A stretch of DNA of 5,632 nt from Sphingomonas sp. (lineage in GTDB: Bacteria; Pseudomonadota; Alphaproteobacteria; Sphingomonadales; Sphingomonadaceae), in contig JASLBO010000379.1 in the NCBI GenBank assembly GCA_030146605.1, positions 1 through 5,632 of the forward strand. The letters are read 5' to 3'. A program made the translations under genes and the position numbers. The notes beneath the pieces are model-generated. The model was not told the origin of the DNA, did no database searches, and saw only the letters and a program-made list of their open reading frames with translations. Position 1 is the first letter of the stretch. Every line of letters begins with the position of its first letter. Shown here piece by piece: positions 1-5,632 of the stretch.

Positions 1-1
1 A

Positions 2-2860
2 ATCATTCGCATCGAGATTGGCATGCGTATGGCGGCGAGCGACGAGGGCGCGCCGCGCATCGTTTCGGCGTGCCGCGACGTCACGCCACGGCTCGAGGCG
101 CAGGAAGCATTGGAGGAACGCACCAGGGAGCTGACCCGGGCCTATGCGGCTGCCGAGGCGGCGGCGGCGGCCGCCCGGGAAGCCGAGATCTTGTTCAAGG
201 GCATCTTCGACAGCTCCTCCGACCTGAACTTCGTCTACGATGTCGCCAGCTGCACCTTCCCGTTGAACACCATGAACGAAGCGGCAGAACGAGCGCTTGA
301 AACCACCGCGGTAGAAGCGCGTGGCAAGGACCTTCGAGCATTGTTCCCCGCAGACACAGCGACCAGAATTCAGCAATATCTCGAGGAAACGGTGGCTTCC
401 AGAGCCTCCCGGCACACGATCGAGCGCCGAATAATAGCCGAACATGACAGCACTTTCGATGTTCACCTTGTGCCGCTGCTCGATGAATTGGGCGAGGTCC
501 TCCGGGTGTTCGTCAGCAAGCGCGACATCACCGAATTGAAACGGGCCGAACAGGCGGCGCTTCAGGCGAACACATTGATGCAGACTGCCGAGAAGATCGG
601 GCACATGGGCTATTCCGCCCTGGATCTGATCACGCAGGAGATGAACTGGTCCGACGAAATCTGGACGATCTTCGCTCTTGATCGGGACCGGGACACCCCC
701 TCCTTCGACAAGCTCATCAACCGTCGCCACCCGGAGGATCGCGCGCGCGTGGCACAGGAGCTGGCGGACGCGATCGCCAGCGGTGCAACCGAGTATGAGA
801 GCAGTTATCGGCTGCTGCTTCCGAGCGGCGAGATCCGGCACATCCTGGCGCGTGGGACGATCCGCCGCGAGGATGGCGTCGCGGTCAGCGCATTCGGCGT
901 GCTGCTCGACATTTCAGAACTGAAGCAGGCCGAGGACAAAGCCCGCAAGAGCGACTTGCGCTACCGGCTGATCGCGGAAAATTCGACCGACATTATCGTG
1001 ACCAGCACGATTGCCGGCATTGCGACCTTCGTCTCGCCTTCGTGCAAAGTGGCGACGGGGTATACCAGCGAGGACATGGTCGGTGAGTACGCCCTGAAAA
1101 ATGCGCATCCGGACGATCTTGCGCACGTTGTTGCCGCTTTTCGCAGCCTGGCTGCCGGCAATCCTGTTTCCCGCGTCCGCTGGCGGTCTTCACACAAGAC
1201 TGAGGACCGTTGGGTCTGGCTGGAATCCAGTCCCGCGTTGTTGCTCGATTTAGCCACCGGCGCGCCGGCAAGCTTCCTGGACGTGGTCCGCGATGTGACC
1301 GTCCAGAAGCAGCAGGAGGATACGTTGGCCGCAGCACGCACCGAGGCGGAGGAGGCGGTGCAATCCAAGGCGCACTTCCTCGCGAATATGAGCCACGAAA
1401 TCCGCACGCCGCTGAACAGCATCATCGGCTTTTCGCGTCTGCTCAATGAAAGCGCGACGCTGGACCCGGAAGATCAACGCCGGGTCCGCATGGTGCACAG
1501 CGCCAGCCTCGCATTGCACGCCGTGATCGATAATGTCCTCGATTATTCCAAACTTGAAGCAGACAAGCTGGCCCTCCACTGCACCCCTTTCGATGCGCCG
1601 GATTTCTTCGCCAGCTCCGTCGCCTTGCTGGAACCGCAAGCAGCAACGCGCGATGTTCGCCTCCAGGTGGAGGTCGATCCGCGCCTGCCTGCTCGACTGA
1701 TCGGCGATTCGGGGCGTCTCCGCCAGATCCTGCTCAACCTCCTCTCCAACGCCGTGAAGTTCACGCAAGACGGCTCTGTTTCGACCCGCGTAATGTTGGT
1801 CAACGAGGAAGGCGGCGCCGCGCGGCTGCGCGTGGAAGTCGTGGATACCGGGCTGGGGATACCAGAGGACAAGCTTCCCACGCTGTTCAATCGTTTCGTC
1901 CAGGCGAGCGCGTCGGTGGCACCTCAATATGGCGGCACGGGGCTGGGCCTTGCCATTGCCCGCCAGCTCGTCTCACTGATGGGCGGGCAGATCGGAGTGT
2001 CCAGCGAACTCGGGAAGGGGTCGACTTTCTGGTTCGAAATCTCGCTTCCGCTGGCTCCCGTGCAGAAAGGCGATGCCGAGGTCGTGGCGCCGAGCATCCT
2101 GTCGCTGACTGGCAAGCGCATCCTCGTGGTGGACGACGTCGATCTCAACCGCGAGCTGATGATCGCCATGCTGTCGAGATATGACTGTGAGGTCGTGCTC
2201 GCCGAAGATGGCCTGGGGGCGCTCGCGGCTTTGGAGGTGCAGCGTTTCGATCTGGTACTGATGGATTGCCAGATGCCCGTGATGGATGGCTTTGCCGCCA
2301 CGCGGGAAATTCGGAAGCAAACCAGTCCGGCCGCGACGGTGCCGATCATAGCGGTGACCGCGAGCGCCGAGCCCGAACATCTCGCGCGGTGCCGCCAGGC
2401 GGGTATGGACGAATATTTGACGAAACCGCTCGACCCAAAGGCCTTGGAGAGCATGCTCCGCCGGTATCTGGGCGATGGCCGCACTGTCACTGTCAGTGAT
2501 GCAGAGGAACCCGCAGTGCACAAAGAAGAGGCCGCGGTTGTCCCCGTGGTGCTCGCCAGCACCGAGGCCGCGCCACGCGCCGCCGGCGGCTCGCTGCGTG
2601 CGCGTTACGATGCGCGGCGATGCGCAATGCTTGAGGCACTGGATGCAATGATCCGCTCCGGACATTTCACAGAAAGGGAGGTCAGCGAAGTGAACGTAAT
2701 GGCGCATAACCTCGCCGGCACCGCAGGCATGTTCGGCGAAGCCGGTCTGGGGGATGTCGCAGCGGCACTCGACACCGGATTGGGACAATGGGACCCCGAT
2801 GAGCGCCCCAGACGCATCCGTGAGGCGTTTGATATGATGTGCGCGGCTATTTCAGCGTAG
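2..2860 (+). CDS. Multi-PAS hybrid sensor histidine kinase with receiver and Hpt domains (5' partial)
   Basis: A cytoplasmic-looking phosphorelay kinase that should autophosphorylate on His and pass phosphate to its own receiver Asp and then to a C-terminal Hpt His. Residues are counted from the ATG at base 23. Order: tail of a PAS domain (to about 22), Ala/Glu-rich probable coiled coil (24-56), three PAS domains (about 56-175, 185-300, 308-430), HisKA with NMSHEIRTPLN (phosphoacceptor H458), HATPase with N box NLLSNAVKF (N572, N576), G1 DTGLG (608-612) and G2 GGTGLGL (637-643), receiver with D704/D705, phosphoacceptor D748, T779 and K801, an acidic/Ala-rich linker (about 818-858), and Hpt with AHNLAGTAGMFG (H895). 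All key residues are intact. The frame stays open to the window edge (IIRIEIG precedes the ATG) and the ATG falls inside a PAS domain, so the start is upstream. No membrane segment is visible. Partner regulator and stimulus cannot be read here. Confidence 0.95.
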   Translation: MIRIEIGMRMAASDEGAPRIVSACRDVTPRLEAQEALEERTRELTRAYAAAEAAAAAAREAEILFKGIFDSSSDLNFVYDVASCTFPLNTMNEAAERALETTAVEARGKDLRALFPADTATRIQQYLEETVASRASRHTIERRIIAEHDSTFDVHLVPLLDELGEVLRVFVSKRDITELKRAEQAALQANTLMQTAEKIGHMGYSALDLITQEMNWSDEIWTIFALDRDRDTPSFDKLINRRHPEDRARVAQELADAIASGATEYESSYRLLLPSGEIRHILARGTIRREDGVAVSAFGVLLDISELKQAEDKARKSDLRYRLIAENSTDIIVTSTIAGIATFVSPSCKVATGYTSEDMVGEYALKNAHPDDLAHVVAAFRSLAAGNPVSRVRWRSSHKTEDRWVWLESSPALLLDLATGAPASFLDVVRDVTVQKQQEDTLAAARTEAEEAVQSKAHFLANMSHEIRTPLNSIIGFSRLLNESATLDPEDQRRVRMVHSASLALHAVIDNVLDYSKLEADKLALHCTPFDAPDFFASSVALLEPQAATRDVRLQVEVDPRLPARLIGDSGRLRQILLNLLSNAVKFTQDGSVSTRVMLVNEEGGAARLRVEVVDTGLGIPEDKLPTLFNRFVQASASVAPQYGGTGLGLAIARQLVSLMGGQIGVSSELGKGSTFWFEISLPLAPVQKGDAEVVAPSILSLTGKRILVVDDVDLNRELMIAMLSRYDCEVVLAEDGLGALAALEVQRFDLVLMDCQMPVMDGFAATREIRKQTSPAATVPIIAVTASAEPEHLARCRQAGMDEYLTKPLDPKALESMLRRYLGDGRTVTVSDAEEPAVHKEEAAVVPVVLASTEAAPRAAGGSLRARYDARRCAMLEALDAMIRSGHFTEREVSEVNVMAHNLAGTAGMFGEAGLGDVAAALDTGLGQWDPDERPRRIREAFDMMCAAISA

Positions 2861-2890
2861 ACGCTGAGGGCCCGAGCACGGAGCCGCAGG

Positions 2891-2943
2891 CGGAGGCGCG
2901 AAATCGTCGCCAGCACGGTCAGGGGGCCGCGGCAGCGCCTCCG
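2891..2943. repeat. 9-base perfect inverted repeat downstream of the kinase
   Basis: Arm cggaggcgc (2891-2899) is matched exactly by gcgcctccg (2935-2943), with a 35-base GC-rich loop. It starts 31 bases after the kinase stop. It could form a 3' hairpin in the kinase transcript, but no T-run follows on either strand, so it is not a classical intrinsic terminator. Chance pairing is quite possible in DNA this GC-rich. Confidence 0.35.
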
Positions 2944-3023
2944 TAAAAGCTGCGACTGATGTACCGGCCACTATTGCCGCTCCGTCCAGCACCGAACGCA
3001 TCGCTCATCCCAACGCGACCTCT

Positions 3024-3033
3024 GCATTAATGC
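3024..3033. repeat. 10-base perfect palindrome gcattaatgc
   Basis: The palindrome has an AT-rich centre (attaat) in otherwise GC-rich intergenic DNA. It could be a binding site for a dimeric regulator, but it sits over 300 bases before the next + gene and only one copy was noticed. Function is unassigned. Confidence 0.3.
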
Positions 3034-3072
3034 GCAGCCTGTTGGAGCTTACCGTGGAGAACATCGGTTGAT

Positions 3073-3091
3073 AAGCGGCGACCAAGCGGCG
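3073..3091. repeat. Paired direct 8-mer aagcggcg, 11-base period
   Basis: Two exact copies of aagcggcg (3073-3080 and 3084-3091) are spaced 11 bases start to start, about one helical turn. Such spacing suits a protein binding the same helix face twice. With only two copies, chance is a real alternative. Confidence 0.3.
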
Positions 3092-3359
3092 TTTCAGTCA
3101 AGCTCCACCTGGGCGGGGGTCTAATTCAGGCCGTGGAACAACGTAGTGACACGGCGGCGCTTGAACGGAGTAATGGCTGCTGCGTCGGCGGCTTCGTGTG
3201 ATGATCGCGGAATCCAGGAAAATGCGGATTGCGCCTCCCTTGGCACCAATTCACGCCGAACTGGATGCAGGCAGTTAACGGGTTTCCCTTCGGTACCGTT
3301 TCGGCACGTCCCTTTATTGGCCATGTCCTGGTGTTTTGCGCCGGCGATGGGCGACGTAG

Positions 3360-4451
3360 ATGGGGCCAATGTATTCAGCAGCGTGGTTGGCGCATCTTGT
3401 CCTGTTCGGCGCCGCGCGCATCAAATTTGCCTGCTGCGCGCTTTTGGCCCCATTGCTGGCGATCGGGTGGGCCGGTGCGGCTTCTGCGCGCCCCGGCCCG
3501 GCGCCGGGCGGGTTCGCGCAATTGCGCGCGCAGGACCTTAGGGTCGCCCGCGTCGCGTACAAGCTCGCGATCGCAAATGAAGGACGCTGCACGCCCGTTC
3601 TGACGCCGCAACCGGGTTTCGTTCTCCACGGGTTGGAACAATATGGGGCTGCAGATCGGTCGGAGGCGGCGCGCAGTTTTGGGCTTGGGCGATTTGTCGG
3701 GGTTATGGCCGTCATCGGCGGGACTCCCGCCGCCAAAGCCGGGCTTCTGGCTGGCGACCAGCTTCTTTCGGTGAATGGACACGATCTCGGCGAGCTTGCC
3801 GTGTATGGCGATGCTAGCCGCTTGTCGGTCGAGCGAGTGCAACAGACCCTGATTGGGCATATGCGGCGCGGCGCCGTGACCCTTCGCGTGTCCTCGGCAG
3901 GCGGCGAGCGCGAAATCCAGTTCGTCGCCGAGCGCGGATGCCCCTCCAACGTTGAATTCATTCCTGGCGAGGAAGTGAATGCCTGGGCCGACGGAACGCG
4001 CGTAATGATCAGCGAGGGGCTGCTAAGGCGGTGCGCGACCGATGACGACCTCGCGCTGGTGATCGGGCACGAGATGGCGCACAATTTGCTCCATCATCGC
4101 CAGCGACCCGCAGGCCCGGATGTTTCGGTGAACGCCATGCTGCCCTCGGCGACCGCGTCGACGGCAATGCAAGCGACCGAAGAAGAGGCCGATCGCCTCG
4201 GCGTGGGTCTCGCCACGGCGGCCGCATATGATCTCTCCGGGGCCGAGGCGTTCATCGCCGGGCTGATGGATACGAGCGCCGTGGTTGGTGTGACGCATCC
4301 CGCGCTGTCCCGGCGCCTCTCGCTGCTGCGCGCCGCTGTCGTCGACGCCGAACCCGGCGGTGCGCCGGGCAGTTCTCAGCGGCCGGGTTTCGCGACTGCG
4401 CCGCCAAGCGCGAATACCGCTTCGAGCGGCCTGGCCTCGGGCAGGATGTAG
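3360..4451 (+). CDS. Secreted M48-family zinc metallopeptidase with N-terminal PDZ domain
   Basis: A probable envelope protease that cleaves proteins with a Zn-bound water. Residues 20-44 form a signal-peptide-like segment (R20/K22, then a hydrophobic run ending GAASA), so export is expected with cleavage near 44. Residues about 105-190 read as a PDZ domain (GTPAAKAGLLAGDQLLSVNG). The catalytic part has HEMAH at 237-241 (zinc ligands H237, H241; general base E238), the ExxAD third-ligand motif EEEAD at 274-278 (E274 ligand), and the M48 signature THPALSRR at 312-319. No further membrane segment is seen, unlike HtpX-type M48 enzymes. A TAG lies directly before the ATG at 3360, so the start is here or downstream; ATG 3369 is equally plausible, and neither has a good Shine-Dalgarno. 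Residues after about 329 are a Gly/Pro/Ser/Ala-rich tail; most of its coding DNA lies within the 3' end of the opposing transpeptidase gene. Substrate unknown. Confidence 0.9.
   Translation: MGPMYSAAWLAHLVLFGAARIKFACCALLAPLLAIGWAGAASARPGPAPGGFAQLRAQDLRVARVAYKLAIANEGRCTPVLTPQPGFVLHGLEQYGAADRSEAARSFGLGRFVGVMAVIGGTPAAKAGLLAGDQLLSVNGHDLGELAVYGDASRLSVERVQQTLIGHMRRGAVTLRVSSAGGEREIQFVAERGCPSNVEFIPGEEVNAWADGTRVMISEGLLRRCATDDDLALVIGHEMAHNLLHHRQRPAGPDVSVNAMLPSATASTAMQATEEEADRLGVGLATAAAYDLSGAEAFIAGLMDTSAVVGVTHPALSRRLSLLRAAVVDAEPGGAPGSSQRPGFATAPPSANTASSGLASGRM
4376..4451. other. Convergent 76-base coding overlap of peptidase and transpeptidase genes
   Basis: The + strand peptidase stops at TAG 4449-4451 and the - strand transpeptidase stops at TGA (complement of 4376-4378). 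The shared DNA therefore encodes the last residues of both proteins. On the + strand it gives the low-complexity peptidase tail. On the - strand it gives the transpeptidase end EARPLEAVFALGGAVAKPGR and the residues just before it. There is no space for a bidirectional terminator between the two genes. Confidence 0.85.
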
Positions 4452-5128
4452 ACGATCCCGACAGTGCCCTTGAAGGCCGGCGCCACCACCGCGTCGTAGA
4501 AACGCGCCGGCACGTTGATGCACCCATAGGAGATGCGGTTGTCGAGCGGCGTCGGCGAGGCGAGGCGGGCATGTCGTCTATCTTTGGGATTGCCCTGGAT
4601 TACGCGGTGGAGCGACAGTGCGCTGTCATAGTCCACCCAGAGAATGTCCTGGTCGAAGTCGTTTCCGAGCGCGGCTTCGAACCGTCCTGCCGGGGTAGTG
4701 CGCTCGGCCGGTTTCATCGTCGCGAGTTTGCGCTGACCTATGCCCGGGACGGTATCATCCCCGCGGCCCATGCCGAGCAGCGCCGGCGCCGCGCCGCGGA
4801 TCCGCCCCTCGCCGTCGAAGACGAAGACCTTCGCGCCGACCTTGTCGATGATGATGAATGGCAAAGCCTGATTGTCGCGCGAAGCCATAATCCAGTTCGC
4901 GATCTGGCGAGCCTCCCTGGAGGCGACTTCGCCGCCGAAATCGGTGTCGGCTCTGGTGGTGCCGGGCGTGTCCGCGAGCGGACGCGCAGCGGCAGGCATG
5001 GCAAATCCGAAGCTGCCGATCAGAAACGCGAGCAGCAGACCCCACGCTGCCGGGCGCTGCGCTGTCCCGGTCGGACGGCGGGTCCTGTCGTCCGGGCCAA
5101 GGTTTTGGTGGTGCACGATTCGGGTCAC
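4376..5128 (-). CDS. L,D-transpeptidase (YkuD) family protein, secreted
   Basis: YkuD-family enzymes act in the periplasm through a catalytic Cys on peptidoglycan, making 3-3 cross-links or attaching proteins. The 250-residue product has a basic N-terminus, a hydrophobic signal segment (about 28-48, ending AMPAAA), and a domain starting at FIIIDKVGAKVFVFDGEG (91-108), with TTPAGRFEA (144-152), SLH (H174) and the active-site motif ISYGCINVP with C203. The usual His before GC (S-H-G-C) is Tyr here, and the stretch between H174 and the Cys motif is somewhat long, so this is a divergent subgroup; transpeptidase activity is inferred. The start is GTG at 5128-5126, one base after the stop of the upstream gene. 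No strong Shine-Dalgarno precedes it, which fits translational coupling. The 3' end overlaps the convergent metallopeptidase gene by 76 bases. Confidence 0.9.
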   Translation of the reverse strand: MTRIVHHQNLGPDDRTRRPTGTAQRPAAWGLLLAFLIGSFGFAMPAAARPLADTPGTTRADTDFGGEVASREARQIANWIMASRDNQALPFIIIDKVGAKVFVFDGEGRIRGAAPALLGMGRGDDTVPGIGQRKLATMKPAERTTPAGRFEAALGNDFDQDILWVDYDSALSLHRVIQGNPKDRRHARLASPTPLDNRISYGCINVPARFYDAVVAPAFKGTVGIVYILPEARPLEAVFALGGAVAKPGR

Positions 5129-5132
5129 ATCA
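5126..5132 (-). promoter_or_regulatory. Stop/start junction TGATGTG coupling two - strand genes
   Basis: Read on the - strand, TGA (5132-5130) ends the Pro-rich protein gene and GTG (5128-5126) starts the transpeptidase gene, leaving a single base between. An ATG also lies here (5130-5128), but it runs straight into TGA in another frame, so it cannot start the gene. The best nearby purine stretch is a weak AGG about 15 bases upstream. Reinitiation by the terminating ribosome is therefore likely. Confidence 0.6.
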
Positions 5133-5632
5133 GTGCCGAGCCTGTTTTCGGCGATATATCGGCACGAGCGGCACCTTGGGCTTCGGGGTCTCGAGGAACG
5201 TCTTTCCTGTCTTTTCGCTGCCTACGCGACTGATCGGGCGCTGATCGGCGACCATGGGCGCCTCGAACGACGCCAGTTGCGTGCCAGGCATCCGCACGCC
5301 GGTGTCCGCGACGGCGAGGCCAGGCGCGATCGGCACGATCCGCACCTCGGGACCGAGCCCGGTGAGGGGCTGCTGAATCGCCGGCAGGCTCGTTGACGGC
5401 GAAGGCGTCGGAGCAGGTGTCGGTGCCGGCGTTGGCGCGGGCGAAGGTGTAGGAGTTGGCACCGGTGTCGGCGTTGGTGTGGGAGTCGGGACCGGCGTCG
5501 GCGCCGGCGTGGGTGTAGGTGTGGGAGTGGGAGCGGGAGTGGGTGTGGGAGACGGAGTCGGAGTGGGTGTCGGCGTGGGGACGGGCGTCGGGGTCGGGGT
5601 AGGGGTCGGCGCAGGAGTCGGCGTCGGCGTGG
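5130..5632 (-). CDS. Thr-Pro-repeat protein, C-terminal part (5' partial)
   Basis: The frame is open from the window edge, so the N-terminus is missing. The visible part is about 79 residues of strictly alternating X-Pro (X mostly Thr, also Ala, Ser, Val), then about 87 residues without repeats: a Ser/Thr-rich joint ([13 protein letters not shown]), a middle segment containing [11 protein letters not shown], and a basic end, [11 protein letters not shown] recognise no family in the C-terminal segment. X-Pro tracts form stiff extended rods and are known as spacers in envelope proteins such as TonB; a periplasm- or wall-spanning spacer is an inference supported by the coupled L,D-transpeptidase gene one base downstream. 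A GTG at 5462-5460 is a Val inside the repeat, not a start. Alternatives include a surface or adhesin-like protein. The function of the missing N-terminal domain decides this. Confidence 0.75.
   Translation of the reverse strand, partial: TPTPTPAPTPTPTPTPVPTPTPTPTPSPTPTPAPTPTPTPTPAPTPVPTPTPTPTPVPTPTPSPAPTPAPTPAPTPSPSTSLPAIQQPLTGLGPEVRIVPIAPGLAVADTGVRMPGTQLASFEAPMVADQRPISRVGSEKTGKTFLETPKPKVPLVPIYRRKQARH
5397..5632 (-). repeat. Hexanucleotide-period repeat encoding (X-Pro)n
   Basis: On the + strand the DNA follows a degenerate 6-base pattern, GGNGTN-like, without a break from 5397 to the window edge. It encodes 39 complete Pro codons, one at every second position, plus one cut by the edge. Of the 28 Pro codons in 5463-5627, 14 are CCG, 10 CCC, 3 CCT and 1 CCA, and Thr uses all four codons. 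The array is therefore conserved at protein level but scrambled at DNA level. It continues outside the window. Confidence 0.9.

Larger units (their letters stand above)
2861..3359. other. Intergenic region, about 500 bases, no convincing gene
   Basis: This gap lies between the kinase stop and the metallopeptidase start. Short open frames exist on both strands but lack a credible start, ribosome site or recognisable domain. One + frame stays open from 2868 to a TGA at 3069-3071 with no usable start before the ATG at 3030. A - frame of 82 codons (3369-3121) would need a TTG start. I see no clear rho-independent terminator (stem plus T-run) after the kinase. The region holds a 9-base inverted repeat (2891-2943), a 10-base palindrome (3024-3033), a paired 8-mer (3073-3091) and an 8-base palindrome cggtaccg (3291-3298). 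The half nearer 3359 presumably carries the promoter of the metallopeptidase gene, but no -35/-10 pair stands out. Confidence 0.6.

Noticed and set aside
23..25. ATG at 23 as the real start of the kinase
   Set aside because: The frame is open to the window edge with PAS-like residues before it, and the ATG sits inside a PAS domain with no ribosome site. The gene is 5' truncated by the window.
1250..1927. 225-codon open frame on the - strand inside the kinase
   Set aside because: It is antisense to the HisKA/HATPase region, shows no recognisable domain, and is typical of spurious open frames in GC-rich DNA. The same applies to - frames at 1924-2562 and 1973-2788.
2868..3071. + frame open for 67 codons after the kinase, as a decayed gene
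   Set aside because: No start codon precedes its only ATG at 3030, and an open stretch of this length is expected by chance at this GC content. The residues match nothing I recognise.
3135..3139. GGAAC as a -35 element of an extracytoplasmic sigma-factor promoter
   Set aside because: No matching -10 (CGTT-like) sequence is found 16-17 bases downstream.
3121..3369. 82-codon - strand open frame in the intergenic gap
   Set aside because: It needs a TTG start and has no ribosome site or recognisable domain. Possible but unsupported.
3314..4084. 256-codon - strand open frame opposite the metallopeptidase
   Set aside because: It is antisense to the signal, PDZ and catalytic regions of a clear gene and has Ser/Arg/Pro-rich shadow composition.
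4571..5233. 220-codon + strand open frame opposite the transpeptidase
   Set aside because: It lies antisense to the YkuD gene, has charged low-complexity composition with no domain, and runs across the operon junction. It is a shadow frame.
5460..5462. GTG as the start of a 110-residue Pro-rich protein
   Set aside because: It is a Val codon in register within the X-Pro repeat, which continues unbroken upstream to the window edge.
5397..5632. Repeat array as CRISPR or minisatellite
   Set aside because: The 6-base period is coding (X-Pro) with no spacers or conserved repeat unit, so it is a protein repeat.

Overview
The window is high-GC bacterial DNA with densely packed genes. Codon use, the multi-PAS hybrid kinase and the type of envelope genes suggest an alphaproteobacterium, plausibly a sphingomonad. 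That placement is an impression from gene style; no rRNA or other taxonomic marker is present.

Layout. (1) Bases 2-2860, + strand: the 3' part of a large hybrid sensor histidine kinase. It has several PAS domains, a HisKA/HATPase core, a receiver domain and a C-terminal Hpt domain. Its true start lies upstream of the window. (2) Bases 2861-3359: about 500 bases with no convincing gene. They hold a few small inverted and direct repeats and presumably the promoter of the next gene. (3) Bases 3360-4451, + strand: a secreted M48-type zinc metallopeptidase with a PDZ domain in front of the catalytic HEMAH motif. (4) Bases 5128-4376, - strand: a secreted L,D-transpeptidase-type (YkuD) protein. Its 3' end overlaps the 3' end of the peptidase gene by 76 bases in a convergent arrangement. 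(5) Bases 5632-5130, - strand: the C-terminal part of a protein built on a very long alternating X-Pro (mostly Thr-Pro) tract. It ends one base before the GTG start of the transpeptidase gene, so the two very probably form one translationally coupled operon.

How they work together. The kinase is a self-contained phosphorelay (His to Asp to His) with no response regulator visible here, so its output is unknown. The peptidase, the transpeptidase and the Pro-rich protein all look like cell-envelope proteins. The two - strand genes are clearly linked by operon structure; the peptidase is linked only by its overlapping 3' end.

No mobile element, CRISPR array, tRNA or rRNA gene is visible. I do not see a wholly new system. 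The features most worth a second look are the long X-Pro rod coupled to an L,D-transpeptidase, the 76-base convergent coding overlap, and the TGATGTG stop/start junction.
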